Shown: positions 17,685 through 26,880 of the stretch, piece after piece
Numbering within the stretch: position 1 is the stretch's first letter
Layout: each line of letters opens with the position of its first letter
Origin: Methylobacterium sp. CB376
GTDB lineage: Bacteria; Pseudomonadota; Alphaproteobacteria; Rhizobiales; Beijerinckiaceae
DNA: 64,000 nt
Direction of reading: 5' to 3'
NCBI RefSeq assembly: GCF_029714205.1
Contig: NZ_CP121648.1
Span: forward strand, 1,240,001-1,304,000
Position numbers and translations under genes: made by a program
The notes under the pieces: generated by a model
The model's database searches: none
What the model was told of the DNA's origin: nothing
The model's input: the letters and a program-made list of their open reading frames with translations, nothing else

Positions 17685-20147
17685 GTGAAGCGGCCGAAGC
17701 CAGTTCCGCATCTCCGGCGTCGGGCCGGTCACAGCCATCCGACGATGCTGGCGGATCCGAAGGGCGCGGTCGGCGTGGCGTGCGCGGTCGCCGTGGGGTC
17801 GGTCGGGACCGCCCAGGCCCAGCAGGCGCCGGCCGCGGCGCTGCCCCCGCTCAACGTCGATGCCCCGATCGTCCGGCCGCGCCCGCCGGCCCCGCAGCCG
17901 ACCAAGGCGCAGGTGAAGGCCCGCACGGCCCTGCGCCAGGTCGTGCGCGCCCGGCAGGTGGCGGCGCCGCCCGTCGCGGCGCCCGCGCCCAGCCCCGCCG
18001 CGGGCGGCGCCGCGGCCCTGGCGCAGCTCGACGTGGGCGGCAGCCCCTACGCGGACCCGGCCGCGCCCTACAAGGCGGACCGCCTCGCCTCCAACCGCTT
18101 CACGCAGCCGATCCTGAACACGCCGAAATCGATCACCGTGGTGACGCGGGAGGTCCTCAACGACAAGAACGCGACGAGCTTCCGCGACCTCGCGCGCACC
18201 ACCGCGGGCGTGACGCTCGGCACCGGCGAGGGCGGCAACGCCTTCGGGGACCGGTTCTTCATCCGCGGCTTCGACGCGCGCAACGACGTCTTCATCGACG
18301 GCATCCGCGACCCGTCGGTCAGCGTGCGCGAGAACTTCTTCACCGAGCAGATCGAGATCCTGCGGGGGCCCGCCTCGACCTTCGCGGGCCGCGGCACCGC
18401 GGGCGGCGCCGTCAACATCGTCACCAAGCAGGCGGGCTTCGCGGATTTCGTCAGGGGCGAGGGGCAGCTCGGCACTGACGCGACCCGGCGCGTCACCCTC
18501 GACGTCAACCAGGTGATCAGCCCGGCCCTGGCCGTGCGTGTGAACGGCCTCTACCAGGAGGCCGGCGTCGCGGGCCGCAACTCCGTCTACGACGACCGCG
18601 CCGGCGCCGCGGTGGCCGTGACCCTGAAGCCGGCCGACGGCTGGACCTTCACGGCGAACTACTTCCACACGGACCTGGACAGTCTCCCGGATTTCGGCGT
18701 GCCCTTCAACGTGCGGGTGCGCCGGCCCTTTACCGAGAGCATCGTCCCGCGGGACACCTATTACGGCTTCGTCAACCGCGACTTCTACCGCGTCCAGCAG
18801 GATACCGGCACCCTGACGGCCGAGTACGCGCCGTCCGACGGCATCAAGCTGAGCAACCGCTTCCGCGCCGCGCATTCCGTGCTCGACTACGTCGGCACCC
18901 TGCCCCAGGCGCCGGTGATCCCGGCCAACGGCAACCTCGCCGGCACGACCCTGACCTTGAGCCCGCAGAGCCGCTACCAGACCGTCGACGTCGTGGCGGA
19001 CGTCGCCGACGCGACCTTCAAGTTCGCGACCGGGCCGATCCTGCACACGGCCGTGATCGGCAGCGAGATCAGCCGCGAGAATGTCGGCCGCGACACCTAT
19101 GCGGGGCTGCGCTCGGAACTGTCGAGCGCCGGAACCGGCGGCACCTTCACGGGCACCGGCAGCCTGACCGGCGTCAACATCCTGGCGCCGCCCAACCTCC
19201 TGCCCTTCGCCCGCAAGCCCTACCGGGCCGGCAACCCGACCACCATCCCGGTCGACACCAAGGCGGCCTACCTGATCGAGACCGCCAATTACGAGGACGT
19301 CGTCCTCCTGAACGGCGGCGTCCGCTACGACGATTACAACGTCTCCTCGACGAGCGGCACCAGCACGGTGCGGGCGCATTCGGGCCTGCTGAACTACAAT
19401 GTCGGCCTGACGGTGAAGCCGCAGCCGTTCCTGAGCCTCTACGGGGCCTACGCGACCTCGTCGAACCCGGTCGGGGCCGAGCTCGACGCGTCGAGCTCGG
19501 CCTATGGCGGCCTCAGCCCGACCGCGACCGTCAACCAAGTGTTCGGGCCGGAGCTGAACACCGCCGAGGAGGTGGGCGTCAAGGCGGAGCTGTTCGACCG
19601 CCACCTGCTCGCGACCGCGGCCCTGTTCCGCACCACGAAGGAGAATGCCCGCGAGACCGTCGGCACGGGCGCGGCCGCCACCATCGTGGCGGACGCGGCC
19701 TACCGCGTGGAGGGCGTCGACCTCGAACTCGCCGGCAAGATCACCGACCGCTGGAGCGTCTTCGGCGGCTACGTGATCATGGACACCAAGGTCACCAAGA
19801 GCGCCAATCCGGCCACCATCGGCTACCGGCTCGCCAACATCGCCCACCGCTCCTTCAGCATGCTGACCAAGTACAAGGTCACGAACTGGCTCGAATTCGG
19901 CCTGCAGGCGGTCAACAATTCCCGCATCTCCGGCGGCACGCTCGCCTCCAACAACAACGTGCTGCCCTCCTACTGGCGCTTCGACGCCTTCCTGGAGGCG
20001 AAGGTCAGCGAGAACCTGACCGTGAAGCTGTACGGTCAGAACCTGTTCGACCGGAAGTACTACGACGCCTTCTATCGCAGCGACGCGCCCTTCACCTTCA
20101 TCGCCCCGGGCCGCAGCGTCTACCTCATCGCGCAGGCGAAGTTCTGA
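17685..20147 (+). CDS. TonB-dependent siderophore receptor, catecholate (Fiu/FepA-like)
   Basis: About 820 residues from GTG 17685; an ATG at 17637 would add 16. The Sec signal ends near GTAQAQ, followed by a Pro/Ala-rich linker. The plug domain follows ([58 protein letters not shown] in part), then a 22-strand-type barrel ending in aromatic YLIAQAKF. It imports ferric siderophore across the outer membrane, powered by TonB-ExbB-ExbD encoded downstream. A 3-nt gap to the PiuC gene shows operon structure. Adjacent PiuC is typical of Fiu-type catecholate receptors. Confidence 0.88.
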   Translation: MKRPKPVPHLRRRAGHSHPTMLADPKGAVGVACAVAVGSVGTAQAQQAPAAALPPLNVDAPIVRPRPPAPQPTKAQVKARTALRQVVRARQVAAPPVAAPAPSPAAGGAAALAQLDVGGSPYADPAAPYKADRLASNRFTQPILNTPKSITVVTREVLNDKNATSFRDLARTTAGVTLGTGEGGNAFGDRFFIRGFDARNDVFIDGIRDPSVSVRENFFTEQIEILRGPASTFAGRGTAGGAVNIVTKQAGFADFVRGEGQLGTDATRRVTLDVNQVISPALAVRVNGLYQEAGVAGRNSVYDDRAGAAVAVTLKPADGWTFTANYFHTDLDSLPDFGVPFNVRVRRPFTESIVPRDTYYGFVNRDFYRVQQDTGTLTAEYAPSDGIKLSNRFRAAHSVLDYVGTLPQAPVIPANGNLAGTTLTLSPQSRYQTVDVVADVADATFKFATGPILHTAVIGSEISRENVGRDTYAGLRSELSSAGTGGTFTGTGSLTGVNILAPPNLLPFARKPYRAGNPTTIPVDTKAAYLIETANYEDVVLLNGGVRYDDYNVSSTSGTSTVRAHSGLLNYNVGLTVKPQPFLSLYGAYATSSNPVGAELDASSSAYGGLSPTATVNQVFGPELNTAEEVGVKAELFDRHLLATAALFRTTKENARETVGTGAAATIVADAAYRVEGVDLELAGKITDRWSVFGGYVIMDTKVTKSANPATIGYRLANIAHRSFSMLTKYKVTNWLEFGLQAVNNSRISGGTLASNNNVLPSYWRFDAFLEAKVSENLTVKLYGQNLFDRKYYDAFYRSDAPFTFIAPGRSVYLIAQAKF

Positions 20148-20150
20148 ATC

Positions 20151-20834
20151 ATGCTGGTCTGCATCCCGGAGGTCCTGAGCAAGGACGAGGTCGCCGAGTT
20201 CCGCCGCATCATGGACGCGGCGGAGTGGGAGGACGGCCGCGCCACGGCCGGCGCGCAATCGGCGCTCGTGAAGCGCAACGAGCAATTGCCGCCCGACGGC
20301 GAGGTGGCGCGCCAGCTCGGCGCGCGGGTCGTGCGGGCCCTGCTCGCCAACCCGCACTTCGTCTCGGCGGCGATCCCGCTCCAGATCTTCCCGCCGCTCT
20401 TCAACCGCTACGGCGAGGGGCACCATTTCGGGATGCACGTCGACAACGCCGTGCGGGGCGATCCCCTGACGGGGCTGCGCATCCGGACCGACCTGTCCGT
20501 GACGCTGTTCCTGGCCGAGCCCGACGAGTACGACGGCGGCGAATTGGTGGCCGAGGACTATTACGGCACGCAGGAGGTGAAGCTGCCGGCCGGGGACCTC
20601 GTCCTCTACCCGTCCTCCAGCCTGCACCGGGTCACCCCGGTGACCCGCGGCACCCGGGTGGCCTCGTTCTTCTGGCTGCAGAGCATGGTCCGCAGCCCGC
20701 AGGCGCGCAGCCTGATCTACGACCTCGACGGCGCCATCCAGGGTCTCGCGGCGGAGCTGGGCCAGGATCACGCCGAAGTCGTCAGGCTGGCGGGGATCTA
20801 CCACAACCTGATCCGCACATGGGCCGAGGTATGA
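20151..20834 (+). CDS. piuC: PKHD-type Fe(II)/2-oxoglutarate-dependent hydroxylase (PiuC/YbiX)
   Basis: 227 residues. The 2OG-Fe(II) fold shows the iron-binding HxD in FGMHVDNAV and the distal His in [10 protein letters not shown] followed by [14 protein letters not shown]. The C-terminal [14 protein letters not shown] is a family mark. PiuC-type enzymes accompany TonB-dependent siderophore receptors and are thought to modify or process the siderophore. It is third-strand operon member between the receptor and exbB, whose start overlaps its stop (ATGA). Confidence 0.9.
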   Translation: MLVCIPEVLSKDEVAEFRRIMDAAEWEDGRATAGAQSALVKRNEQLPPDGEVARQLGARVVRALLANPHFVSAAIPLQIFPPLFNRYGEGHHFGMHVDNAVRGDPLTGLRIRTDLSVTLFLAEPDEYDGGELVAEDYYGTQEVKLPAGDLVLYPSSSLHRVTPVTRGTRVASFFWLQSMVRSPQARSLIYDLDGAIQGLAAELGQDHAEVVRLAGIYHNLIRTWAEV

Positions 20835-21898
20835 GGGCGAGGGACGAGAGGATGAGGGGCAGAGATCCGAGGGAGCGCGCCGCGCCGCGCCGGCGGCGGG
20901 CGTCCGCGGCCTTCCGCGCCGGGCTCGGCGCGTGGCTGATCCTGGCCCTGCTCGGCCTCGCCGGCGCCCCGGGGCGGGCGCAGCCGCAGGGCGCCGCCGC
21001 GCCGCCCGACGCGGCCGCGCCCGCTCCGGCGGCCGCGCCCGCTTCGGTGGCCGCGCCCGCTTCGGCGGCTGCGCCCGCTTCGGTGGCCGCGCCCGCTTCG
21101 GCGGCGCCGGCCGAGGCGCCGCCCGCGGCCGCCGAACCGGCCCGCGCGCCGCAGGCGGACCGGGCGGAGCCCGCCGCCCGGCCGGCCGCCGCGGCGCCGC
21201 AGATCCACGACCTGTCGCCCTGGGCGATGTTCCTGAATGCCGACATCCTGGTGAAGATCGTGATGTCCGGGCTCGCCCTCGCCTCGGTGGTGACCTGGAC
21301 GATCCTGGCCGCCAAGACGGTCGAGCTCGGCCTGGCGCGGCGCGGCCTCGGCCGGGCCCTCGGCCGCGTCGCCGGCGCGGGCAGCCTCGCCGAGGCCGAG
21401 CGGGAGCTCGGCGGGCGCGACACCGTGCTCGACCGGCTCGTGGCGGCCATCCTCGACGAGGTGCGGATCTCGCGCGGCCTCGGCGAGGGCATCAAGGAGC
21501 GCGCCGCCTCCCGCTGCGCGGAGATCGTGAAGGCGGAGGGCCGCACCGCCCGCCGCGGCATGGGCGCGCTGGCGACGATCGGCGCCATCTCGCCCTTCGT
21601 CGGGCTGTTCGGCACCGTCTGGGGCATCATGAACAGCTTCATCGGGATCGCGAGGGCCCAGACCACCAACCTCGCCGTGGTGGCGCCCGGGATCGCCGAG
21701 GCGCTGCTCGCCACCGCCATCGGCCTCGCCGCGGCGATCCCGGCGGTGATCGTCTACAACCACTTCGCGCGGGCGACGCGCGGCTACGGCGAGCTCGTCC
21801 AGCGGGCCTCCGGGGCCGCCCAGCGCCTGCTGTCGCGGGATCTCGACCGCGACGGCGAGGCCGGGCGGCGCCTGTCGCTCGCCCGCGCGGCCGAGTAG
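20831..21898 (+). CDS. exbB: ExbB proton-channel protein
   Basis: 355 residues. A signal-like N-terminus and an Ala/Pro-rich periplasmic extension precede the MotA/TolQ/ExbB domain: [40 protein letters not shown], and [19 protein letters not shown]. It forms the inner-membrane proton channel that energises TonB. The start overlaps the piuC stop by 4 nt. The periplasmic linker is built of five 18-bp repeats (21023-21112). Confidence 0.92.
   Translation: MRARDERMRGRDPRERAAPRRRRASAAFRAGLGAWLILALLGLAGAPGRAQPQGAAAPPDAAAPAPAAAPASVAAPASAAAPASVAAPASAAPAEAPPAAAEPARAPQADRAEPAARPAAAAPQIHDLSPWAMFLNADILVKIVMSGLALASVVTWTILAAKTVELGLARRGLGRALGRVAGAGSLAEAERELGGRDTVLDRLVAAILDEVRISRGLGEGIKERAASRCAEIVKAEGRTARRGMGALATIGAISPFVGLFGTVWGIMNSFIGIARAQTTNLAVVAPGIAEALLATAIGLAAAIPAVIVYNHFARATRGYGELVQRASGAAQRLLSRDLDRDGEAGRRLSLARAAE
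21023..21112 (+). repeat. 18-bp in-frame tandem repeat in exbB
   Basis: Five units of about 18 bp (type gcttcggtggccgcgccc) encode [12 protein letters not shown] hexapeptides in the periplasmic linker of ExbB. Unit length is a multiple of three, so copy number can vary without breaking the frame. Confidence 0.85.
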
Positions 21899-21911
21899 CC
21901 GGGAGGCCCCG

Positions 21912-22385
21912 ATGGCGGTCGCACTGGGCGGCGACGAGGACGACGGCGACGATTTCGGCGAGGCGCACGAGATCAACGTCACCCCGTTCATCGACGTGAT
22001 GCTCGTCCTCCTGATCATCTTCATGGTGGCCGCGCCGCTCTCGACGGTCGACCTGCCGATCGACCTGCCCTCGTCGAGCGCCCTGCCGCAGAAGAAGCCC
22101 GACAAGCCGACCTACGTGACGATCAAGGCGGATCTCGCGGTGGCGATCGGCGAGACGCCGGTCAAGCGGGTCGACCTCGCGCGCACCCTCGACGGGCAGG
22201 GCGACGGGCGAAAGGACCGGCGCATCTTCCTGCGCGCCGACCGCGCCGTGCCCTACGGCGAGATGATGGACGTGCTGGAGATCCTGCGCGCCGGCGGCTA
22301 CCTCAAGGTGGCCCTCGTCGCGCTGGAGGGAGCGCCCGGCGCGGATGCGAGGGGGGCCGGCGGCGCGCCCCCCGCGCCGCGATGA
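21912..22385 (+). CDS. exbD: ExbD, TonB energy-transduction subunit
   Basis: 157 residues with the family N-terminus: EINVTPFIDVMLVLLIIFMV carries the single transmembrane helix with the conserved Asp that carries protons. The periplasmic domain follows (YVTIKADLAVAIGE, RADRAVPYGEMMDVLE). It lies 13 nt after exbB and overlaps tonB by 4 nt. Works in the ExbB-ExbD-TonB complex to drive the receptor encoded upstream. Confidence 0.93.
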   Translation: MAVALGGDEDDGDDFGEAHEINVTPFIDVMLVLLIIFMVAAPLSTVDLPIDLPSSSALPQKKPDKPTYVTIKADLAVAIGETPVKRVDLARTLDGQGDGRKDRRIFLRADRAVPYGEMMDVLEILRAGGYLKVALVALEGAPGADARGAGGAPPAPR

Positions 22386-23194
22386 CCGGACCGGCTCGCG
22401 GCGAGGCCGCGATCGGGCGGGTGGGGCGGACGGCCTGGCCGATCTGGCTCGCGGCCGGCGCCTTCGTGCTGGCGCTGCACGCGAGCGGCCTCGTCCTCGC
22501 CCTCGGCGCGGCGGTGCCCGACGAGTCCGACGACCTCGGCGCGAGCGCGCTGGAGATCGGCCTGGAGATGGCCGCGCCGCGCCGCGAGCCCTCCGACCTG
22601 CCGCCCGGCCCCGAGGCGGAGGAGGCCGCGGCCGCGCAGGCCATGGTCCAGCAGCAGGCGACCGAGACTCCGACCGAGCTGCCGAAGGCCGTGCCGACCG
22701 AGGCGGAGGATCCCGACCGGATCGTCTCGCCCGACGCGACGCGCAAGCCGCAGGAGGACAAGCCCGAGGTCAAGCGGACGGAGACGAGCGCCTCGCAGGA
22801 CTCCGTCGCCTCGGAGGCGGCCGCCGTCCCGACCTCCGAGACGATGCGGGAGGCGCCGCGCTCGACCGCCCCGGTGCTGGGAACGGGCGAGAGCGCGCGG
22901 CGCGCCCGGGTGACCTGGCAGAAGCAGCTCCTCGCCCATCTCGACCGGCACAAGCGCTACCCGAGCGGCGCCGCCCAGGCGACCGGCCAGGTGACGGTGA
23001 CCTTCGTGCTCGACCGCCTCGGCCGCGTCGCCTCGGCCTCCGTCAGCGCGGGATCGGGCGACGCGGCGCTCGACCGCGCGGCCCTGGCGATGATGCAGCG
23101 CGCCGATCCGGTCCCGCCGCCGCCGCCCCTCGTGGCCGACGAGGGCCTCACCTTCGCGATCCCGGTCGTGTTCCGGGCGAAGAAGGGCAAGTGA
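22382..23194 (+). CDS. tonB: TonB family energy transducer
   Basis: 270 residues: N-terminal transmembrane anchor (IWLAAGAFVLALHASGLVLA), a long acidic/Pro/Glu/Lys periplasmic spacer, and a C-terminal TonB domain (HKRYPSGAAQATGQVTVTF, DRAALAMMQRADPVPPPPP, FAIPVVFRAKK). It couples proton flow through ExbBD to TonB-dependent receptors. The start overlaps the exbD stop (ATGA), and it is the last gene of the iron-uptake operon. Confidence 0.9.
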   Translation: MTGPARGEAAIGRVGRTAWPIWLAAGAFVLALHASGLVLALGAAVPDESDDLGASALEIGLEMAAPRREPSDLPPGPEAEEAAAAQAMVQQQATETPTELPKAVPTEAEDPDRIVSPDATRKPQEDKPEVKRTETSASQDSVASEAAAVPTSETMREAPRSTAPVLGTGESARRARVTWQKQLLAHLDRHKRYPSGAAQATGQVTVTFVLDRLGRVASASVSAGSGDAALDRAALAMMQRADPVPPPPPLVADEGLTFAIPVVFRAKKGK

Positions 23195-23287
23195 GGAGAA
23201 GGGCACCTGAGGGCGGGACCGCGCGCCCCGCGCCCGTGCGGGCCCGCGCGGCCGCACCGCAGGGGGAGATCCGGGAAGGAGGGCCCC

Positions 23288-23713
23288 TCACAGCCCCAGT
23301 CGCTCGAGGGTGCGCGGATCCTCCCGGCCGCCGTAATAGAGGTCGAGGGCCGCGCGGAACCCCGGCTCGGTCGGCGCCGCGCGGGAGAACAGCGTCATGC
23401 TGGAGCGGAACTTCATGTCGTCCGGGGAGCCGAACAGGTCCTGCGCCGTGCAGCCGGTCAGCGCGGTCGCGGCCGCGGTGCAGCGGCGCAGCCGCTCGCC
23501 CAGCAGGGGATGGGCGAGGTAGGCCCGGGCCTCCGGCAGACCGCCGATGGCGTAGCGCTGCGCCATGGCGCTGGATCCGAGCCCCGCGACCTGCGGGAAG
23601 ATGAACCACATCCAGTGGCTCCGCTTGCGCCCGGCCGTCAGCTCGCGCAGGGCCTGATCGTAGGTGCCGCGCTGCGCGGCGACGAACCGCGCGAGATCGT
23701 AGGGATCGTCCAT
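23288..23713 (-). CDS. DUF1810 family protein
   Basis: 141 residues starting MDDPYDLARFVAAQ, with RKRSHWMWFIFPQ, GLGSSAMAQRYAI and FGSPDDMKFRSSMTLF, the diagnostic core of DUF1810, a small soluble family of unknown function. The start at 23713 gives the standard family length; the frame is open further upstream without family similarity. It is convergent with the tonB operon and apparently monocistronic. Confidence 0.85.
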   Translation of the reverse strand: MDDPYDLARFVAAQRGTYDQALRELTAGRKRSHWMWFIFPQVAGLGSSAMAQRYAIGGLPEARAYLAHPLLGERLRRCTAAATALTGCTAQDLFGSPDDMKFRSSMTLFSRAAPTEPGFRAALDLYYGGREDPRTLERLGL

Positions 23714-24142
23714 GCCGGGCCTCCGGTGCGGAGCGGCGCCGCGATCCCGCGCGCCGCGACACCCCGGGCCAACCCGCGAGGGCCCCCCGGCGATCCGCCG
23801 CCCGCCCGGCCGGACGCGGTCTCCGGTTCGCGCGCCCCGCCGGGAGGGGCCGGACAGCCGCGCGGCGAGGTCCCCGCCGATCCCCTTGCCACCAGTTTCG
23901 CCACGGCCCGCAGGATCAGTGTCACGACATTTCTCGTTACCCAAGATGTCGTTCCCTGCAAGGACGCCCGCTCGGCCGCGATGTCCCGCAATTGCGACCC
24001 CGATCGACTCGCACGGTTGCGGTCCTGTTCGTGCCTCGACGGTGCGGACCGGGCCGGGCGGCTGCTCCCCAGCGGTGACCGACTATGGTAAGGAGCGGCG
24101 ATTGCCCGCGATGCACTGCTCCATCGGGATCGCTCGTTTCGA
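23714..24142. other. Intergenic region between DUF1810 and cyclase genes
   Basis: 429 bases between divergent genes with no credible coding frame. It contains an interrupted inverted repeat, ACGACAT...ATGTCGT at about 23926-23954, that could be a regulator site. Nothing else recognised. Confidence 0.4.
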
Positions 24143-25957
24143 ATGGCCAATGGGGAGCCACGGATGGCCGACACGGGGGATCCGGCTGGGCCGGCCGAGG
24201 GGATCGCCCGCAGCACGCTCGCGATCCTGGCGGCCGACGTGGTGGGCTACTCGCGGTTGGCCGAGATCGCCGAGGAGGACACCCACACCCGGCTGCGCGC
24301 GCTCCGGGTCCGCACCATCGATCCCTGCGTCGTCTCCTTCCGGGGCCGCATCGTCAAGAACACCGGCGACGGCCTGATCGCGTCCTTCGACTCGCCGCTC
24401 GACGCGGTCGCCTGCGCGATCCAGCTGCAGGACGAGGTCGCCGCCACCGAGCGCGCCCAGCCGGGCGAGCGCAGGATCCGGTTCCGGATCGGCGTCAACG
24501 TCGCCTCCACGATCGTCGATTCCGGCGACGTGTTCGGCCGCGGCGTCAACATCGCGGCGCGCCTGCAGGAGATGGCGCCGCCGGGCGGCATCATCATCTC
24601 CAAGCCCGTCTTCGACGCGGTCGCGCCGCGCGCGCGGATCAAGGCGGTCGATCTCGGCCCGACCCACCTCAAGAACATGGCGACGCCGGTGCGCGCCTAT
24701 TCGGTGCTGGGGCACCAGCCCGACACCGACCCGGCGGCGCGGCCGCTGCGCCGGCTGAAGGCCAAGGTTCCGTCGATCGCCGTGCTGCCCTTCCGCACCG
24801 AGGGGCGCGAGGCCGGCTCCGACTACATCGGCATGGGACTGGCCAACGACCTGATCGTGGCGCTGCAGAGCGTGCGCGGGCTGCTGGTCATCTCGCGCAG
24901 CTCCACCCTGCCCTACCAGGGCCGGGGCGTCGACCGCAGGCGGGTCAGCCGGGAACTCGGCGTGCGCTACGTGCTCAGCGGGTCCGTGGCGGTCAACGGG
25001 GCGAGGCTGCGGATCAACGCCAGCCTCGCCGACCAGGAGACCGGCGTCGTGATCTGGGCCGACCGCTACGACGGGTCGACGGCCGACATCTTCGCGCTGC
25101 AGAGCCGCATCGCCACCCGCATCCTGTGGAGCATCGCCCCCCACGTCCGCGAGGCCGAATTGAAGCGCGCGCTGCGCAAGCGCTCCGAGAACCGGAACGC
25201 CTACGAACTCGTGCTGCAGGCGGTCGACGCCATGTACCTCATGCGCAGTCCCGAATTCCCGAAGGCCCGCGAACTCCTGCAGGACGCGATGCGGGCGGAC
25301 GAGACCTACGCCACCTCCTTCGCGTACGCGGCCCTCTGGCACATCCACAACGTGGCGCAGGGCTGGGCCGCCGACGTCGGCTCCGAGGCCGAGGAGGCCA
25401 CGCGCCTCGCGGTCGCCGCCATCGAGCGCGACCCGGCGGACGGCTTCGCGCTCGCGGTCTACGGCCACACCAAGGCGCTCTTCTTCCGCGAATACGCCAA
25501 CGCGATGCTGATCTTCGAGCGTGCCCTCGAAGCCTCGCCCGGCAACGCGATGGCCTGGACGCTCAGCAGCGGCGTCTACGGCTATGTCGGACAAGGGGAG
25601 GCTGCCGTCACCCGTGCGGAGCAGGGGCTGCGTATTTCCCCAGTCGACGTGCAATCATACTTCTATCTCATGTTTCTTGGTCAGGCTCATTATCTCAGTA
25701 GAAACTACGAAGAGGCGCTGATCTGGGCGCAAAAAACCTTTTTGCTCAATCCGAGGCTCTGCGCAAATTTGAGGATTCTTGCGGCAACACTGGTTGCTCT
25801 GGAGAGAATTCCGGAAGCCAATCTTGCCGCCCGGGCGATCCTCTCGGTGCAGCCGGCTTTTCGCCTGAGAGCTTACGCGGCAAGGTGTCCTTTTTCAGGA
25901 ATTCTGCTAGAAGAATTCATCGACAGGCTGGAGCGGGCCGGGCTGCCGCACGCATGA
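24143..25957 (+). CDS. Class III adenylate/guanylate cyclase with TPR region
   Basis: 604 residues. The N-terminal cyclase catalytic domain has LAADVVGYSRLAE with a metal-binding Asp, KNTGDGLIASFDS with the second Asp, and GVNVASTIVDSGDVFGRGVN; it makes a cyclic nucleotide from ATP or GTP. The middle (SIAVLPFRTEGRE, ISRSSTLPYQGRG, YVLSGSVAV) matches the TolB-like segment common in such proteins. The C-terminal third is TPR-like helices. A second in-frame ATG is at residue 8. The last ~300 bases (from about 25620) have visibly lower GC than the rest. Confidence 0.85.
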   Translation: MANGEPRMADTGDPAGPAEGIARSTLAILAADVVGYSRLAEIAEEDTHTRLRALRVRTIDPCVVSFRGRIVKNTGDGLIASFDSPLDAVACAIQLQDEVAATERAQPGERRIRFRIGVNVASTIVDSGDVFGRGVNIAARLQEMAPPGGIIISKPVFDAVAPRARIKAVDLGPTHLKNMATPVRAYSVLGHQPDTDPAARPLRRLKAKVPSIAVLPFRTEGREAGSDYIGMGLANDLIVALQSVRGLLVISRSSTLPYQGRGVDRRRVSRELGVRYVLSGSVAVNGARLRINASLADQETGVVIWADRYDGSTADIFALQSRIATRILWSIAPHVREAELKRALRKRSENRNAYELVLQAVDAMYLMRSPEFPKARELLQDAMRADETYATSFAYAALWHIHNVAQGWAADVGSEAEEATRLAVAAIERDPADGFALAVYGHTKALFFREYANAMLIFERALEASPGNAMAWTLSSGVYGYVGQGEAAVTRAEQGLRISPVDVQSYFYLMFLGQAHYLSRNYEEALIWAQKTFLLNPRLCANLRILAATLVALERIPEANLAARAILSVQPAFRLRAYAARCPFSGILLEEFIDRLERAGLPHA

Positions 25958-25991
25958 CCGGAGCCGGCCCCCGGGCGGATCGGAGGGGGTA

Positions 25992-26813
25992 ATGGGAGGC
26001 AACTGGTTCGACGCGCTGGGCGGCAACTGGATCAGCCCCATGGGCGGCAACTGGGTCGACGCGGCGGCCTCGCCCGGCCCGCAGGTCTTCGCCATGCGGG
26101 CCGACCGGCCGCTGGCGGAGATCCCGGTTCAGGCCGACCTCACCGCCACCTTCCGGGCCTCCGAATGGGATCCCGACCTGATCGCGCTCGCCATCCTGCC
26201 GCAATTCATGAAGGCGAAGGTCGGCACCAAGACCTGGGACGCCGCGATCGCGCTGCCGGCGCCGGCCGCCATCACCCAGCCGATGATCGACGACCTCCTG
26301 CTCCTGGCGATCACCGAGCGGCCGGACGCGCTCCCGGAGATCGTCCAGCAGCACCAGAACTTCCAGACCTGCTGGCTGCAGCTGCTGAACATCAGCAGGG
26401 CCTCCCATCCGCAGACCTACCTGCTGATGAAGCTGATCGCGCGGTGCGGCGAACTGGCCATGATGGTGCTGAAGCTGCGCCACCCGGCGCGGCCGCGGCC
26501 GTCCCAGGTCTGCCCGACGCTCTACCCCCCGGTGCCGGTCCCGGGCCACTCCTCCTACCCGGCCGGCCACGCCCTGATCGGGAGCTTCACCTCCGCCTGC
26601 CTGGCGGAACTCTTCCCGCCCCCAGCCCAGGCCCAGGCCCAGGCCCTGACCGCGCTGGCCGCGCGGGTCGGCTTCAACCGCGTCATCGCGGGCCTGCACT
26701 TCCGCCAGGACGTGGATGTCGGCCTCGACGTCGGCCTGCAGCTGAAGCCCTTCATCAAGCAGTGCCAGCTCTACAAGGACACGCTGGCGGCGGCGCAGGC
26801 GGAATGGGCCTGA
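25992..26813 (+). CDS. PAP2-type phosphatase / vanadium-haloperoxidase-like protein
   Basis: 273 residues. The acid phosphatase triad is readable: KLRHPARPRP (KX6-7RP), PGHSSYPAGHAL (PSGH variant) and NRVIAGLHFRQDVDVG (SRxxxGxHxxxD). The N-terminus has three GGNW repeats (residues 2, 10 and 18). No clear signal peptide or membrane helices, unlike typical lipid PAP2 enzymes, so a soluble phosphatase or haloperoxidase-like protein is likely. Ribosome site ggaggggg precedes the ATG. It lies between the cyclase and a subtilase on the same strand, possibly co-transcribed. Confidence 0.75.
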   Translation: MGGNWFDALGGNWISPMGGNWVDAAASPGPQVFAMRADRPLAEIPVQADLTATFRASEWDPDLIALAILPQFMKAKVGTKTWDAAIALPAPAAITQPMIDDLLLLAITERPDALPEIVQQHQNFQTCWLQLLNISRASHPQTYLLMKLIARCGELAMMVLKLRHPARPRPSQVCPTLYPPVPVPGHSSYPAGHALIGSFTSACLAELFPPPAQAQAQALTALAARVGFNRVIAGLHFRQDVDVGLDVGLQLKPFIKQCQLYKDTLAAAQAEWA

Positions 26814-26880
26814 GCCCGCAGCGCCGAAGCGGTCGCCGCTTCGGCGCAGGAGGCTCTCGCGGCGAAGAGGGGAGGCGTCC

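Noticed and set aside
17628..20804. A 1058-residue open frame on the minus strand across the receptor gene
   Set aside because: It is the shadow of the TonB-dependent receptor and PiuC genes, Arg/Gly/Val-rich and without any family motif.
24083..25654. A 523-residue minus-strand frame across the cyclase
   Set aside because: Shadow of the cyclase; its translation is Asp/Gly/Arg-rich and lacks folded-domain motifs.
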